From the NCBI RefSeq assembly GCF_014191985.1, contig NZ_JACHXI010000004.1:186001-250000 (forward strand): a stretch of 64,000 nucleotides of DNA, read 5' to 3'. The position numbers and the translations under genes are program-made. Below are positions 50,502 through 60,652 of this stretch, in pieces. The DNA is from Azomonas macrocytogenes (GTDB taxonomy: Bacteria > Pseudomonadota > Gammaproteobacteria > Pseudomonadales > Pseudomonadaceae). Position 1 is the first letter of the stretch; each line of letters begins with the position of its first letter. Below the pieces are notes generated by a model that did no database searches, was not told where the DNA came from, and worked only from the letters and a program-made list of their open reading frames with translations.

Positions 50502-51132
50502 CTTTCAAGGTGTTTGGTTCGTGTGGGACCGATGCGCTTTCCGGGTGGTGGGCGACAGGTTTCGCCTTGCACGGCGAGTCACTTTCTCTTTGCCTGTGCA
50601 AAGAGAAAGCACACCCGACCATCCGGGTCCGGCCTATGGCCGGACTTCCCTCCTTCCGGCGCCGCTCCGGGGGCACGTCACGAAGGGACGTCCCTGTCCC
50701 TTCGTTCCTCGCTCGGCATCCATGCCTCGCATCCCCCTACGCAACGCCTCCACTCGGCCTCCTGAACGGGACGGGGGCGCCGCCTGGATGTCCGGAAGTG
50801 CTCCTGAAAAAGCTTTCCGCCTGTGCTGTTTGCTTTTTATTTCCGCGAAGCTGGGAACGGCGCCAACTCCCCCTTCAGTAGGCCGAGCGGAATCGCCGTG
50901 GAAGGGAGCGAGTGGCATGGATGGCCCTTGTACGCCGGCCCCTAGAGCGGCGATGGAGGGAGGGAAGTCTGGCCGCAGGCCGGACCCGGATGGCGGGGGT
51001 GCCATTCTTCTTTGCTTACTTTCTTCTTGGGCAAGCAAGAAGAAAGTAAGTCGCCGCGCAAGGCGAAACCTATCGCCCACACCCGGGAAAGCGTATCGGT
51101 TCAACACAAACACGGGCCAAACACTTTAAAAG
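50502..51132. repeat. 630-nt imperfect inverted pair of a dispersed repeat, each arm with a perfect hairpin
   Basis: The left arm (about 50502-50775) and right arm (about 50868-51132) are diverged copies in opposite orientation around a spacer of roughly 90 nt. Matching blocks include TGTTTGG, ACCGATGCGCTTTCC against ACCGATACGCTTTCC, AGGTTTCGCCTTG in both, and CCATCCGGGTCCGGCC in both (50619-50634; right arm complement at about 50978-50993). The left arm holds CTTTCTCTTTGC with a 4-nt loop (50582-50609), the right arm a 15-bp stem starting CTTACTTTCTTC (51015-51050). Short open frames across it have no family similarity. It fills most of the 760-nt gap between the ABC relic and trxC. Confidence 0.85.
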
Positions 51133-51141
51133 GGCTGCGGC

Positions 51142-51570
51142 TCAGTGCCTTTCCAGCCAGTCCAGCAGTTGCGGCAATGGCAGGGCACCGCTCTGGCGGG
51201 CGATTTCTCGGCCGTTCTTGAACAGGATAAGGCTGGGGATCGAGCGGATTCCGAGCTGCGTGGAAAGCTGCGGGTGGGCTTCGCTGTCCAGCTTGGCCAG
51301 CCGGTAGCGTCCCGCCAGCCGGACGGCGGCCTGTTCGAATACGGGCGCGAAGCTGCGGCAGGGGCCGCACCAACTGGCCCAGACATCCACCAGTAGCGGC
51401 AGGTCGCCCTTGATCTGGTTGGCGAAGCTTGTCTGGTTCAGCTCGAAAGGCTTGGTTGTCAGCACCTCGTTTTTGCAACGCCCGCAATGCGGTGTCTCGC
51501 CCAGGCGGCTTGCGGGAATACGGTTGAGCGCGGCGCAATGTGCGCAAGGAATGACGAGTGAGTCCGGCAT
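51142..51570 (-). CDS. trxC: Thioredoxin 2
   Basis: A 142-residue zinc-containing thioredoxin. The N-terminal zinc finger has CAHC near residues 9-12 and CGRC near 29-32; the thioredoxin domain follows with active site WCGPC near residues 67-71 and cis-Pro in RSIPSLILF. It reduces cytosolic disulfides, and in E. coli trxC is OxyR-induced, but no OxyR site can be assigned here. Its stop lies just outside the inverted repeat. Confidence 0.95.
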   Translation of the reverse strand: MPDSLVIPCAHCAALNRIPASRLGETPHCGRCKNEVLTTKPFELNQTSFANQIKGDLPLLVDVWASWCGPCRSFAPVFEQAAVRLAGRYRLAKLDSEAHPQLSTQLGIRSIPSLILFKNGREIARQSGALPLPQLLDWLERH

Positions 51571-51873
51571 GAGGGCGCTCCTGGCTGTAGCTGCTGCATG
51601 ACTGCGAATGTGGAGTTTCGCGGGCCAATATCAAGCCCGGCAAAATGTTAGAGCATCCTGGCTTTACGCCGTCTCATACCTGACAGTCTTGAGTGCCGAC
51701 AATTGATTCAACGAACCAATCAAGTAGGCCACTGACGTGACTGCAGGGGCCAGATTCGCGCAATGACCAGCATGGCGACCACAACCCTCAGCGAATGCAG
51801 CGGTTCCTTGAGCTTGTCTTTCGGCATTGCGGGAAACGACAGTGAGTTTCGGCTCAACAGACAGGAGGACGGC
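51571..51873. other. Intergenic region, trxC to small hypothetical gene
   Basis: About 300 nt with no supported gene. It must hold the divergent promoters for trxC and the 109-codon gene. An open frame runs back to 51763 from the hypothetical gene, but the ribosome site at 51863-51868 argues for the later start. No clear operator or hairpin was seen. Confidence 0.5.
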
Positions 51874-52203
51874 ATGAGTACGCTGGAACAGGAACTTGAG
51901 CAGCGGATTGCCAGAGCGATTTCCTCTTGGCAGAAACAGGTGACCGAACCGGGGCAGCCGCTGGAAGTGGACGATGCCTGGTTGCAGACGCCGGAGCCGC
52001 TGCGCATGGGTTTTCGTGTATTGAAGAACGCTGGCATACCGCCCCAGGAAGTCGAGCTTTTCCAGCAGCGGGCCGCTTTGCAGGCGGCGCTTGATGCGGC
52101 TGTGGATGCCGACACCCGGTTACGCCTCCAGCGGCAGCTCGCCGGGCTGGAGCAGAAGCTGGCCTTTCGTCTCGAAGCGCTCCGGCGGATGGCGGGGCGC
52201 TGA
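51874..52203 (+). CDS. Hypothetical protein, 109 residues, helical
   Basis: Not recognised. A small soluble, mostly alpha-helical protein beginning MSTLEQELEQRIARAISSWQ with a central PEPLRMGFRVLKNAGIPPQEVELF and a coiled-coil-like C-terminal half rich in Ala, Leu, Arg and Gln (residues about 65-109). No membrane segment, signal peptide or Cys. AGGAGG lies 5 nt before the ATG, so the start and its translation are well supported. Convergent with selO (stops 16 nt apart). Confidence 0.7.
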   Translation: MSTLEQELEQRIARAISSWQKQVTEPGQPLEVDDAWLQTPEPLRMGFRVLKNAGIPPQEVELFQQRAALQAALDAAVDADTRLRLQRQLAGLEQKLAFRLEALRRMAGR

Positions 52204-52218
52204 CTGTTTTTGGCTGTT

Positions 52219-53733
<1,515 letters not shown>

Positions 53734-53779
53734 CTAAGTTGGAGGCCATGGAGCCATGGCCGTTCCTCGCGCTGGCCGG

Positions 53780-56700
53780 TTACGGCAGTTTAGGCGCTTG
53801 AGTAGGCGCTTGAGGTGGAATAGCGGTCGGGCCTTTCTCTGGCTCTGCAGATTCTGAGGTGAGTTCCATCTGATGTCCTGTGCCATTGGTTAGGGTAATG
53901 TTGGTCTGGCGCGCGGCAAGCAGGATGCCGTGCTCGCTGAACTGCCGGTCGATGGCCGCACTGATTTCATCGACCACGGCCTGACGGTCACCCAATTCAC
54001 GTACCAACAGACGCAGCTCGTGGATAACGGCATATTCACCGAAATTGATGAAGGCGACAGAAGGTGCCGGATCGTTCATCACGCGTGAATTGTCCTTGGC
54101 CACTTGCAGGATCAGCTTGCGTACCAGAGCCAGATCCGAATTGTAGGCCACGCCTATCTGCATGGTGACACGTGTCACCGTATCGCTCAGGGTCCAGTTG
54201 AGCAGTTGACTGGTGATGAAAGCCTTGTTCGGTACGATGATTTCCTTGCGGTCGGCATCGGTAATGGTGGTTGCGCGAATGCGAATTTTGGTGACCGTAC
54301 CCGTAAGATTATTGATGGTCACTAGATCGCCGATCCGCACCGGCCGCTCGAACAGGATGATCAGACCGGAGACGAAGTTGGCAAATATCTCCTGCAAACC
54401 GAAGCCAAGACCTACCGACAGCGCTGCCACCAGCCATTGCAACTGATCCCAGCGCACTCCGACGGCAGACAGCGTGCTGGTGATGCCAAGCGCGATGAGA
54501 ATGTAGGTCAGCAGCGTGCTGGTCGCGTAGGCGCTGCCCTGGGTCAGTTTGAGTCGCGACAGAATGAAGACTTCGAACAGGCTGGGCAGGTTGCGTGCCA
54601 GGACGATTGAAATGCCGCCGATCAGCAGGGCGCTGAGCACATCCTTCAAGCTGATCGACGTCATGTTCGCGCCGCTGCCCGCCTGATACAGGATGAAGTT
54701 GTCCAGATAGGACACCACTGAGATCACATCGGACCACACCCAGTAGAGCATCACAAAGAACAGGCCGAACAGGGTGATGCGCATCAGCCGCAGCGATTGC
54801 TGGTTGAGCTGCTCGATATTGATGGCCGGCTCTTCGATTTTGATTTCGCTCTGGTCTTGACCTTCTTCGGCGAGCTTCTTGCGCCTGTCCATCATCCGCT
54901 TGTAGGCCAAGCGCCGGGCCGCCACGCTGAGGCTGCGCACCAGCATGGCTTCGATCAGGATCCAGACTAGAAGCAGGTACAACGTATCGGTCAGACGCCC
55001 GGTCAGACGCAGGGCCGTGTAGTAATAGCCCAGCCCTACGGTCAGCGCCAAGGCCAGAGGCAGCATGCTGAAAAGCAGGCCCAGGGCCTGGCGCGGCAGG
55101 GGGGCGTTATCGCTGTTCGGCCCTTTGAGCAGGATGCGCACCAGCCCCAGGCAGATCAGCAAATAGCAGACCAGCACTGTGATGATGCCCAGCACATCGT
55201 TATCCAACCCGGCGGGCTGATGCATGGCGAAGGTCACCACGGCAACCATGATCATGACGATGATGCCCAGGCGGCCGACTTCCCGGCGCAAGAAGGCCAC
55301 TTGCTTCGGTGCCCAGCGGAAATGAACTTCTGCCATACGGGCGGGGCTGAGTATCTGGTAGGCGGTATAGAACACCAGCCAGGCTTGAGCCATCTGGAAG
55401 AAGGCTGCACTGAGGCTGACGTTTTGGCCGCGGCCATCCATTTCCAGGGCGAAACCACAAAGGGCCAGCGCCATTGCGCCCGGTAGGGCCAACAGGATAT
55501 TGAGCAACAAGGCCAGCGGCGTGTGCAGCTGGGAATCCTTGTGGTAATGGCCAATGCTCTTGCCCATGGTATCCAGCTGATCGCCAATGGCCTTGCGCTT
55601 CCAAAGCATGGCGGCGATCAACACCAGCAGCGGCAGGAAGAACAGCGGCTGCTGCACGAGACCGGCACCCAATTGGGTCATCACATCCTTCCAGGGGATG
55701 CTGTCCAGTTGTGCCTGTAGTTGCTCGGGTAAGGTTTTGAACCAGCTCAGGGTCAACGGCTTGTTACTGGGAATCCAGAACATTTGCTCGTTGATGGTTT
55801 TGCTGATGGTCTGGGCTGTATCCTGCAGTTGTTTTTGATTGACCTGCAGGGTAACCGCTTCACTGAGCAGCGAGTTGAGCACCTGCTCCAGTTGCCGGAG
55901 CAGATCGCCGCGGCTTTGCAGCAGATCGAGCAGCCCCTGGCGTAGTTCGGGGGTATCTGTCCCGTCCGGCTGGCCCTGTAGCAACTGCCCGATATACGCT
56001 TGCGGATCGCTGTTTTTTTCCATCCGCTGGCTCAGATCGAACTGATACAGCCGCAGGTCGGCAATATAGTTGGTCAGGTTCGGATCCACCTCGATCTGTG
56101 GCAGCGCCTGCTGTTGCTGGATGAGGATCTTCGAAAGAACCTGGCTGCTGCTGAGTACGGAAATCTGTTCCTCAAGCGAGCGATCCGCCTGGTTCAGGTA
56201 ATCGAGCTGTTGCTGAGTCTGCAGATTTTGCTGGGTCAGTTCGTTGAGCCGCTCGGTACCCCGTAGCAGATAGTTGGAAAGCTCCAGGTTTTCCGAGCTT
56301 GCCTTGGTCAGGATGGTATTGCTGGTCAGGTCTTCGGAGGCGGACGAACGGGAGATTTCCGCAACGGTCTGCTCGGACTGTTCCCGGCGCCTGTTATTGA
56401 GCTGCGTCTGTAGGGCCAGGGTTTCCTGCTGGGCACGGTTGACCTGTTCGTTGAGCAGATCCCGCCGGGCCTTGCCCAGATTGAGCATCTGGGTATTACC
56501 GGTCAGTTCCTGGCGGCGTAAGTCGATGGTGGCGCGCAAAGCGTCCTGCTCGGCTTTCAGGTTGGCGATGCGCTCCGGAGCAAGTGGCTGGCCGTTTTCC
56601 TTGTTGCTGTTGAGTATCCCTTCGATTTCCAGGGTGCGGGCCTGCTTGGTGCTGATTTCCGCCTGGGCTCGCTCCGGTCGGGTCTGGGCAGCGATGACCA

Positions 56701-57076
56701 TACTGTTGGCATCGCTGATTGCCTTCTGCCACCCGGATAGATCTCGAACGCGGTCGGCAAGCCGCTGCTCCAGCTCGGGCACGGATAGGTTGGCGAAAGC
56801 TTTGCTCGGATCGAGCGCCGCAGTGGCGCGCAGACGAGCCAGTTCGCGTTCGGCTGTCCGGGTTTGCTGGGGCGCTGCCGCCAACTGTTCCTTCAGTTCG
56901 GCCAGGCTTTGCTGCCGGCTCTTGGCCTGGTCGAGCAGTGCCTTGGTCTGGTCGGCGAGACTTGTCTCGGAGGCCGGAGCGGGCTGCGCGGCCGTATTCG
57001 GCGCGGCTTGGATGAGTTGTGGAAGGGTGGTCAGGGCGATAAGTATGGCGAGCAGGACGTTACGCAAAGATGGCAT
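53780..57076 (-). CDS. mscK: Large mechanosensitive channel of the MscK/YjeP (MscS) family
   Basis: A 1098-residue inner-membrane channel that opens under hypo-osmotic shock. A signal peptide (ends near AAPNTA) is followed by a long periplasmic coiled coil (about residues 35-330, many Gln/Leu/Arg heptads), then about eleven membrane segments from about residue 480 onward, and the MscS core: the pore-lining helix region QWLVAALSVGLGFGLQEIFANFVSGLIILFERPVRIGD and the beta domain with VTKIRIRATTITDADRKEIIVPNKAF. A short Pro/Thr-rich tail ends the protein. Length matches MscK and YjeP (about 1110); which of the two it is cannot be settled by eye. Confidence 0.88.
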   Translation of the reverse strand: MPSLRNVLLAILIALTTLPQLIQAAPNTAAQPAPASETSLADQTKALLDQAKSRQQSLAELKEQLAAAPQQTRTAERELARLRATAALDPSKAFANLSVPELEQRLADRVRDLSGWQKAISDANSMVIAAQTRPERAQAEISTKQARTLEIEGILNSNKENGQPLAPERIANLKAEQDALRATIDLRRQELTGNTQMLNLGKARRDLLNEQVNRAQQETLALQTQLNNRRREQSEQTVAEISRSSASEDLTSNTILTKASSENLELSNYLLRGTERLNELTQQNLQTQQQLDYLNQADRSLEEQISVLSSSQVLSKILIQQQQALPQIEVDPNLTNYIADLRLYQFDLSQRMEKNSDPQAYIGQLLQGQPDGTDTPELRQGLLDLLQSRGDLLRQLEQVLNSLLSEAVTLQVNQKQLQDTAQTISKTINEQMFWIPSNKPLTLSWFKTLPEQLQAQLDSIPWKDVMTQLGAGLVQQPLFFLPLLVLIAAMLWKRKAIGDQLDTMGKSIGHYHKDSQLHTPLALLLNILLALPGAMALALCGFALEMDGRGQNVSLSAAFFQMAQAWLVFYTAYQILSPARMAEVHFRWAPKQVAFLRREVGRLGIIVMIMVAVVTFAMHQPAGLDNDVLGIITVLVCYLLICLGLVRILLKGPNSDNAPLPRQALGLLFSMLPLALALTVGLGYYYTALRLTGRLTDTLYLLLVWILIEAMLVRSLSVAARRLAYKRMMDRRKKLAEEGQDQSEIKIEEPAINIEQLNQQSLRLMRITLFGLFFVMLYWVWSDVISVVSYLDNFILYQAGSGANMTSISLKDVLSALLIGGISIVLARNLPSLFEVFILSRLKLTQGSAYATSTLLTYILIALGITSTLSAVGVRWDQLQWLVAALSVGLGFGLQEIFANFVSGLIILFERPVRIGDLVTINNLTGTVTKIRIRATTITDADRKEIIVPNKAFITSQLLNWTLSDTVTRVTMQIGVAYNSDLALVRKLILQVAKDNSRVMNDPAPSVAFINFGEYAVIHELRLLVRELGDRQAVVDEISAAIDRQFSEHGILLAARQTNITLTNGTGHQMELTSESAEPEKGPTAIPPQAPTQAPKLP

Positions 57077-57326
57077 TGGACTACGGGTCTACTGCTGATT
57101 GCGGGAGAGGCAGTCTAACAGGCTTGAGCTGTTGGACCAGATGCAACAGGATTATTCCGAGGGCCGACCCAGGGCATTAAACCCGGGGCCGGGCTACCAG
57201 CATCGAGAAATTTCAGGCCGATTTTCATTGGCTTTGCGGGACATTCCCGGCTTTGCCGGAGGCGATTGAGAGCCCCTCTTCCACTGGCGGGAGAAAGGAA
57301 GCCGCTGGTCGGATGTTCCGGCTGTT

Positions 57327-57533
57327 TCAGGGATTTTCCTGCAAGCGGCGTTGCGTAACCGGGATGCCGCCGATGCCCCAGTTATCCGTATCCACCTCAT
57401 CGATTACCACTACGGTAGTTGCCGGATTCTTGCCCAGGACATCCACCAGTAACTGCGTGGCGCCTTCAATCAGGCGCTGCTTCTGCTCGGCGGTAGCGCC
57501 CTCGCGGGTGATTTTGATATTCACGTATGGCAT
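57327..57533 (-). CDS. 4-oxalocrotonate tautomerase family protein
   Basis: A 68-residue tautomerase. The family uses the N-terminal Pro exposed after Met removal; the sequence MPYVNIKITREGATAEQK begins at 57533, so this start is chosen over an ATG three codons upstream, which would bury the Pro. The Arg in the KITREG region and the following VVVIDEVDTDNWG region fit small tautomerases of the PptA/YdcE-like group. It lies just after the convergent-strand... MFS gene on the same strand (its ATG begins 2 nt before that gene's stop), so it may be cotranscribed with it. Substrate unknown. Confidence 0.85.
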   Translation of the reverse strand: MPYVNIKITREGATAEQKQRLIEGATQLLVDVLGKNPATTVVVIDEVDTDNWGIGGIPVTQRRLQENP

Positions 57534-57534
57534 T

Positions 57535-58713
57535 TCAGTCAATCCTCGTCTTGGGGGTGGAAGGTGTCAGCCAGGCCCAGAACCAGGCCCAGAGCAGGGC
57601 GCCGGCGCCGATGGCGAAACTCTGGGTCAGGTCGCCGCCATGGGCCAGCCAGAGCTCCGCCAGCCAGGGGCCGAGCAACTGAGCCACGCCGTACAGGGCG
57701 ATCAGCGCGGCCGACAGGCGAATGCCCTGGTGCGGTTGCAGGTGCCGCGCCAGGCGCTGGGTCAGCAGGACGCTGCCGGCGAAGGTGCCGCCCACCAGCA
57801 AGGCACACAGCAGCACCCCGGTGTGTCCCGGCCACAGCAGGGGCGCGGCGGCGCCCAGCGCCTGTAAAGGGTAGCTGGCCGCCAGCGCACGGCGGTCGCC
57901 CAGGCGGGCTCCCAGGTGATTCCACAGTGGGATGCTGGCCAGGCAGGCGATCGCGGTCCATTGCCAGGCCCCGGTGATCAGCGGGTCGCCGGCGGGCAAC
58001 AGTTGCCGGGCCAGGGTCGGTAGAAAGGTCATCGGCAAGATGTAGCCCAGGCCGGCACCGGCGTAGGCCAGAAAAAGCGGAATGCTGATCCGGTCGAACA
58101 GCGTTTCGGGTGCGGTGGCGACCCGGGCCGGAATGGTGATTTTCAGGCGTCCCAGTTGCCAACTGCTGAGGAGCGCCAGTGGCAGGGCCAGCGCCGCCAT
58201 CGGCCACCAGCGCTGGGCGCTGTGTAACTGTTCGGTGGGTAGATTGGCCAGAACATTGGAAACGAGCAGGCCGATGGGAACGCCTAGGTAGACGAGGCCG
58301 CTGAGCCCGGCTCGCTGCCGCTGGGCCAGCCATTCCAGCACCAGTGCCGGCGCCATGACAAATACCAGGCCATTGCTGATGCCATTGGCCAGGCGTAGCC
58401 AAAGCAGCAGATCGTAGTCAGCGGTAAAGCCCTGGGCCAGGGTTAGCAAGGCATTCGTCAGCAGCGCCACCGGCAAGCCGATACGCAGGCGTGACGGACG
58501 GTGCATGACCAGCGCCAGCAAGGCGCCAAGCAGATAGCCGATATAGTTCCAGGTCGCCAGGCGCGCACCCTGTTCCAGATCGATCAGGCCATCGGCAATC
58601 AGGTAGGGCAGGAGCGGGGTAAAGGCGAAACGCCCGAGCGAATGCACTACGACCAGAGCCGTACTGCCGGCGAGCAGAGCAAGCGCGATTCTGAGCGGTG
58701 GCGTCGAGTTCAT
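57535..58713 (-). CDS. YbfB/YjiJ-family MFS transporter
   Basis: A 392-residue major facilitator with about twelve predicted membrane segments. The N-terminus (LALLAGSTALVVVHSLGRFAFTPLLPYLI) is typical of YbfB/YjiJ carriers, and the segment YIGYLLGALLALVMHRPSRLRIGLPVAL corresponds to the loop 2-3 signature region. Substrate unknown. It is divergent from a LysR gene with a 90-nt shared control region, so it is the likely target of that regulator, with the tautomerase gene downstream. Confidence 0.88.
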   Translation of the reverse strand: MNSTPPLRIALALLAGSTALVVVHSLGRFAFTPLLPYLIADGLIDLEQGARLATWNYIGYLLGALLALVMHRPSRLRIGLPVALLTNALLTLAQGFTADYDLLLWLRLANGISNGLVFVMAPALVLEWLAQRQRAGLSGLVYLGVPIGLLVSNVLANLPTEQLHSAQRWWPMAALALPLALLSSWQLGRLKITIPARVATAPETLFDRISIPLFLAYAGAGLGYILPMTFLPTLARQLLPAGDPLITGAWQWTAIACLASIPLWNHLGARLGDRRALAASYPLQALGAAAPLLWPGHTGVLLCALLVGGTFAGSVLLTQRLARHLQPHQGIRLSAALIALYGVAQLLGPWLAELWLAHGGDLTQSFAIGAGALLWAWFWAWLTPSTPKTRID

Positions 58714-58793
58714 GTCAAGGTCCGTTTGAGGGCTTGATCCAACCTTAGCCGTTGCCTGTATGTGACCAGTAATGAAAAATAATGAACCTTGCT

Positions 58794-58808
58794 TTCACTA
58801 TGAGTGAA
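58794..58808. promoter_or_regulatory. Candidate LysR-type operator palindrome
   Basis: TTCACT-ATG-AGTGAA is a perfect palindrome; its inner part, TCACTATGAGTGA, has the T-N11-A form of LysR sites. It covers the GTG start of the LysR gene and lies 80 nt from the divergent MFS start. An AATGAA direct repeat (58771-58786) lies beside it. Confidence 0.55.
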
Positions 58809-59721
58809 TAAGTTGTCCATTTCCTCCTGGCAACGCCTCAATCCGCAGTTGCTACGCTATTTTCTCGCGGTCAGCCGGGCCGGCTCCCTGAGCGAGGCTG
58901 CCAGGCAACTGCATTGCGTACCGTCGAATGTCTCGGCGCGGCTGCGGCAACTCGAAACGCAACTGGGCGTCGCGCTCTTGCAGCGTGGGGCGCAGCGGCT
59001 GAGCTTGACGCCAGCGGGGGAACGGTTGTTGCCGCACGCCCAGCAGTTGGAGCTGCTCTGCCAGGCGGCCTGGCGCAGTGTCCAGGACGATGGCTGGGCC
59101 GGCGAGTTGCGCTTTGGTTCGATGGAAGCCACGGCGGCGGTGCGCCTGCCGGAAGTGTTGGCGGCGTTCCATCGCGATGCACCGAACGTCAGCCTCAGCC
59201 TGATTACCGGTACCAGCCGGCATCTGCTCGACGAGGTGCTGGCCGGTCGGCTGGATGCTGCATTGGTCGGCGGTCCTTGCGAGCATCCGCAATTGCACAG
59301 CGAAACGATCTGGCATGAAGAACTGATGCTGGTCACGCCGGCCGGCGCGGTAGTGGAAACCCTGCTGCGCGAGCCGCTGACCCTGCTCGGTTTCCCCTCT
59401 GGCTGCCATTATCGCGAGCGTCTGGAGCGCTGGAGCGAGCGCCACGAATTGAAGGTCAAGGCTCGGCAAAGCTATGGTTCGATCGACGCAATCCTTGGCG
59501 GTATTGCCGTCGGCATGGGGATTGGCTTGCTGCCGCGCAGCCTGCTGGAGGCGCATCCACGCGGGCGGCTAGTCGTTTCCCGAGCGATTGAAAGCGATCT
59601 TGCCGCGGCGCCCACTTTGTTGATGCGCCGACACGATGTCCCGGCCCATCCGGCCCTGGAACATCTGCGCGAATTGCTGGGCCGACCGCTGCAATCGCTT
59701 GCGCGGGCTGCTAACGGCTAA
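58804..59721 (+). CDS. LysR-family transcriptional regulator
   Basis: A 305-residue regulator with an N-terminal winged HTH (about residues 15-75; FLAVSRAGSLSEAARQLHCVPSNVSARLRQLETQLGVALLQR) and a periplasmic-binding-like effector domain (about 100-300) with GSMEATAAVRLPEVLAAFH. The start is uncertain: GTG 58804 gives MNKLSISSW but overlaps the palindrome, and a TTG three codons later is possible; neither has a clear ribosome site. Probably controls the divergent MFS transporter. Confidence 0.88.
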   Translation: MNKLSISSWQRLNPQLLRYFLAVSRAGSLSEAARQLHCVPSNVSARLRQLETQLGVALLQRGAQRLSLTPAGERLLPHAQQLELLCQAAWRSVQDDGWAGELRFGSMEATAAVRLPEVLAAFHRDAPNVSLSLITGTSRHLLDEVLAGRLDAALVGGPCEHPQLHSETIWHEELMLVTPAGAVVETLLREPLTLLGFPSGCHYRERLERWSERHELKVKARQSYGSIDAILGGIAVGMGIGLLPRSLLEAHPRGRLVVSRAIESDLAAAPTLLMRRHDVPAHPALEHLRELLGRPLQSLARAANG

Positions 59722-59748
59722 AATGCGCGGCCTTCCAGGAGTCTTACG

Positions 59749-60597
59749 ATGAACTATCGCCACGCCTTTCATGCTGGTAACCATGCCGATGTCCTCAAGC
59801 ACCTGGTCCTGTCGCGGATATTGGCCCTGCTGGCGCGCAAGGACGCGCCCTATGCCTATCTCGACAGCCATGCCGGTACCGGGCTCTATGATCTGGCCGG
59901 CACGCAGGCCAGCCGTACCGGGGAATGGCTGCAAGGTATCGACCGGCTCTGGCAGGCAGACGCCGCACCGGCGTTGTTGACCGACTACCTGAATGCCGTG
60001 CGGGCATTTAATCCGGATGGCCGGTTGCGCTATTACCCTGGCTCGCCCGAATTGGCGCGCCGTCTGGCACGCCCGCAGGACCGCCTGCACCTGAACGAGA
60101 AGCACCCGGAGGATGGCGCGCTGCTCAAGGACAACATGCGCGGCGATCCGCGCGTTGCCGTGCATCTCGGCGAAGGTTGGCAAGTGCCGCGAGCCTTGTT
60201 GCCGACTGCCGAAAAGCGCGTGGTTCTACTGATCGACCCGCCGTTCGAGCAGGCCGATGAATTGTCGCGTTGTGTGCAAGCCTTGCAGGAGGCCATCGGT
60301 CGTATGCGCCAGACCATCGCGGTCATCTGGTACCCGATCAAGGACGAGCGCCAGCTCAAGCGGTTCTATCAGGATCTGGCCCGCTCCGGCGCACCCAAGC
60401 TATTGCGCGCCGAGCTGCTGGTGCATCCGGCCGACGCAGCCGAACGTCTGAACGGTTCGGGTCTGGTCATCGCCAATCCGCCGTGGGGCCTGGAGGATGA
60501 ACTGGAATCGCTGTTGCCCTGGCTGGCCGGGCAGTTGGCCCAGAGCCAGGGCAACTGGCGGCTGGATTGGTTGATCGAAGAGCAAAAAAGCCGGTAA
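59749..60597 (+). CDS. rlmJ: 23S rRNA (adenine-2030-N6)-methyltransferase
   Basis: A 282-residue SAM-dependent methyltransferase for A2030. It begins with the RlmJ signature MNYRHAFHAGNHADVLKHLVL; the SAM-binding region includes YLDSHAGTGLYDL, and the catalytic DPPF motif occurs in LLIDPPFEQADE. AGGAGTC precedes the ATG. Confidence 0.95.
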   Translation: MNYRHAFHAGNHADVLKHLVLSRILALLARKDAPYAYLDSHAGTGLYDLAGTQASRTGEWLQGIDRLWQADAAPALLTDYLNAVRAFNPDGRLRYYPGSPELARRLARPQDRLHLNEKHPEDGALLKDNMRGDPRVAVHLGEGWQVPRALLPTAEKRVVLLIDPPFEQADELSRCVQALQEAIGRMRQTIAVIWYPIKDERQLKRFYQDLARSGAPKLLRAELLVHPADAAERLNGSGLVIANPPWGLEDELESLLPWLAGQLAQSQGNWRLDWLIEEQKSR

Positions 60598-60652
60598 CGG
60601 AGCTGAAAGCTGGGCGAAAAAGTCGAATTTGCGCCTTTTCGCCCAAATTTGG

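Noticed and set aside
50279-51129. Several 80-210 codon open frames across the inverted repeat
   Set aside because: Both strands and several frames are open because of GC-rich repeated sequence; the translations of the two arms only mirror the repeat and show no protein-like pattern.
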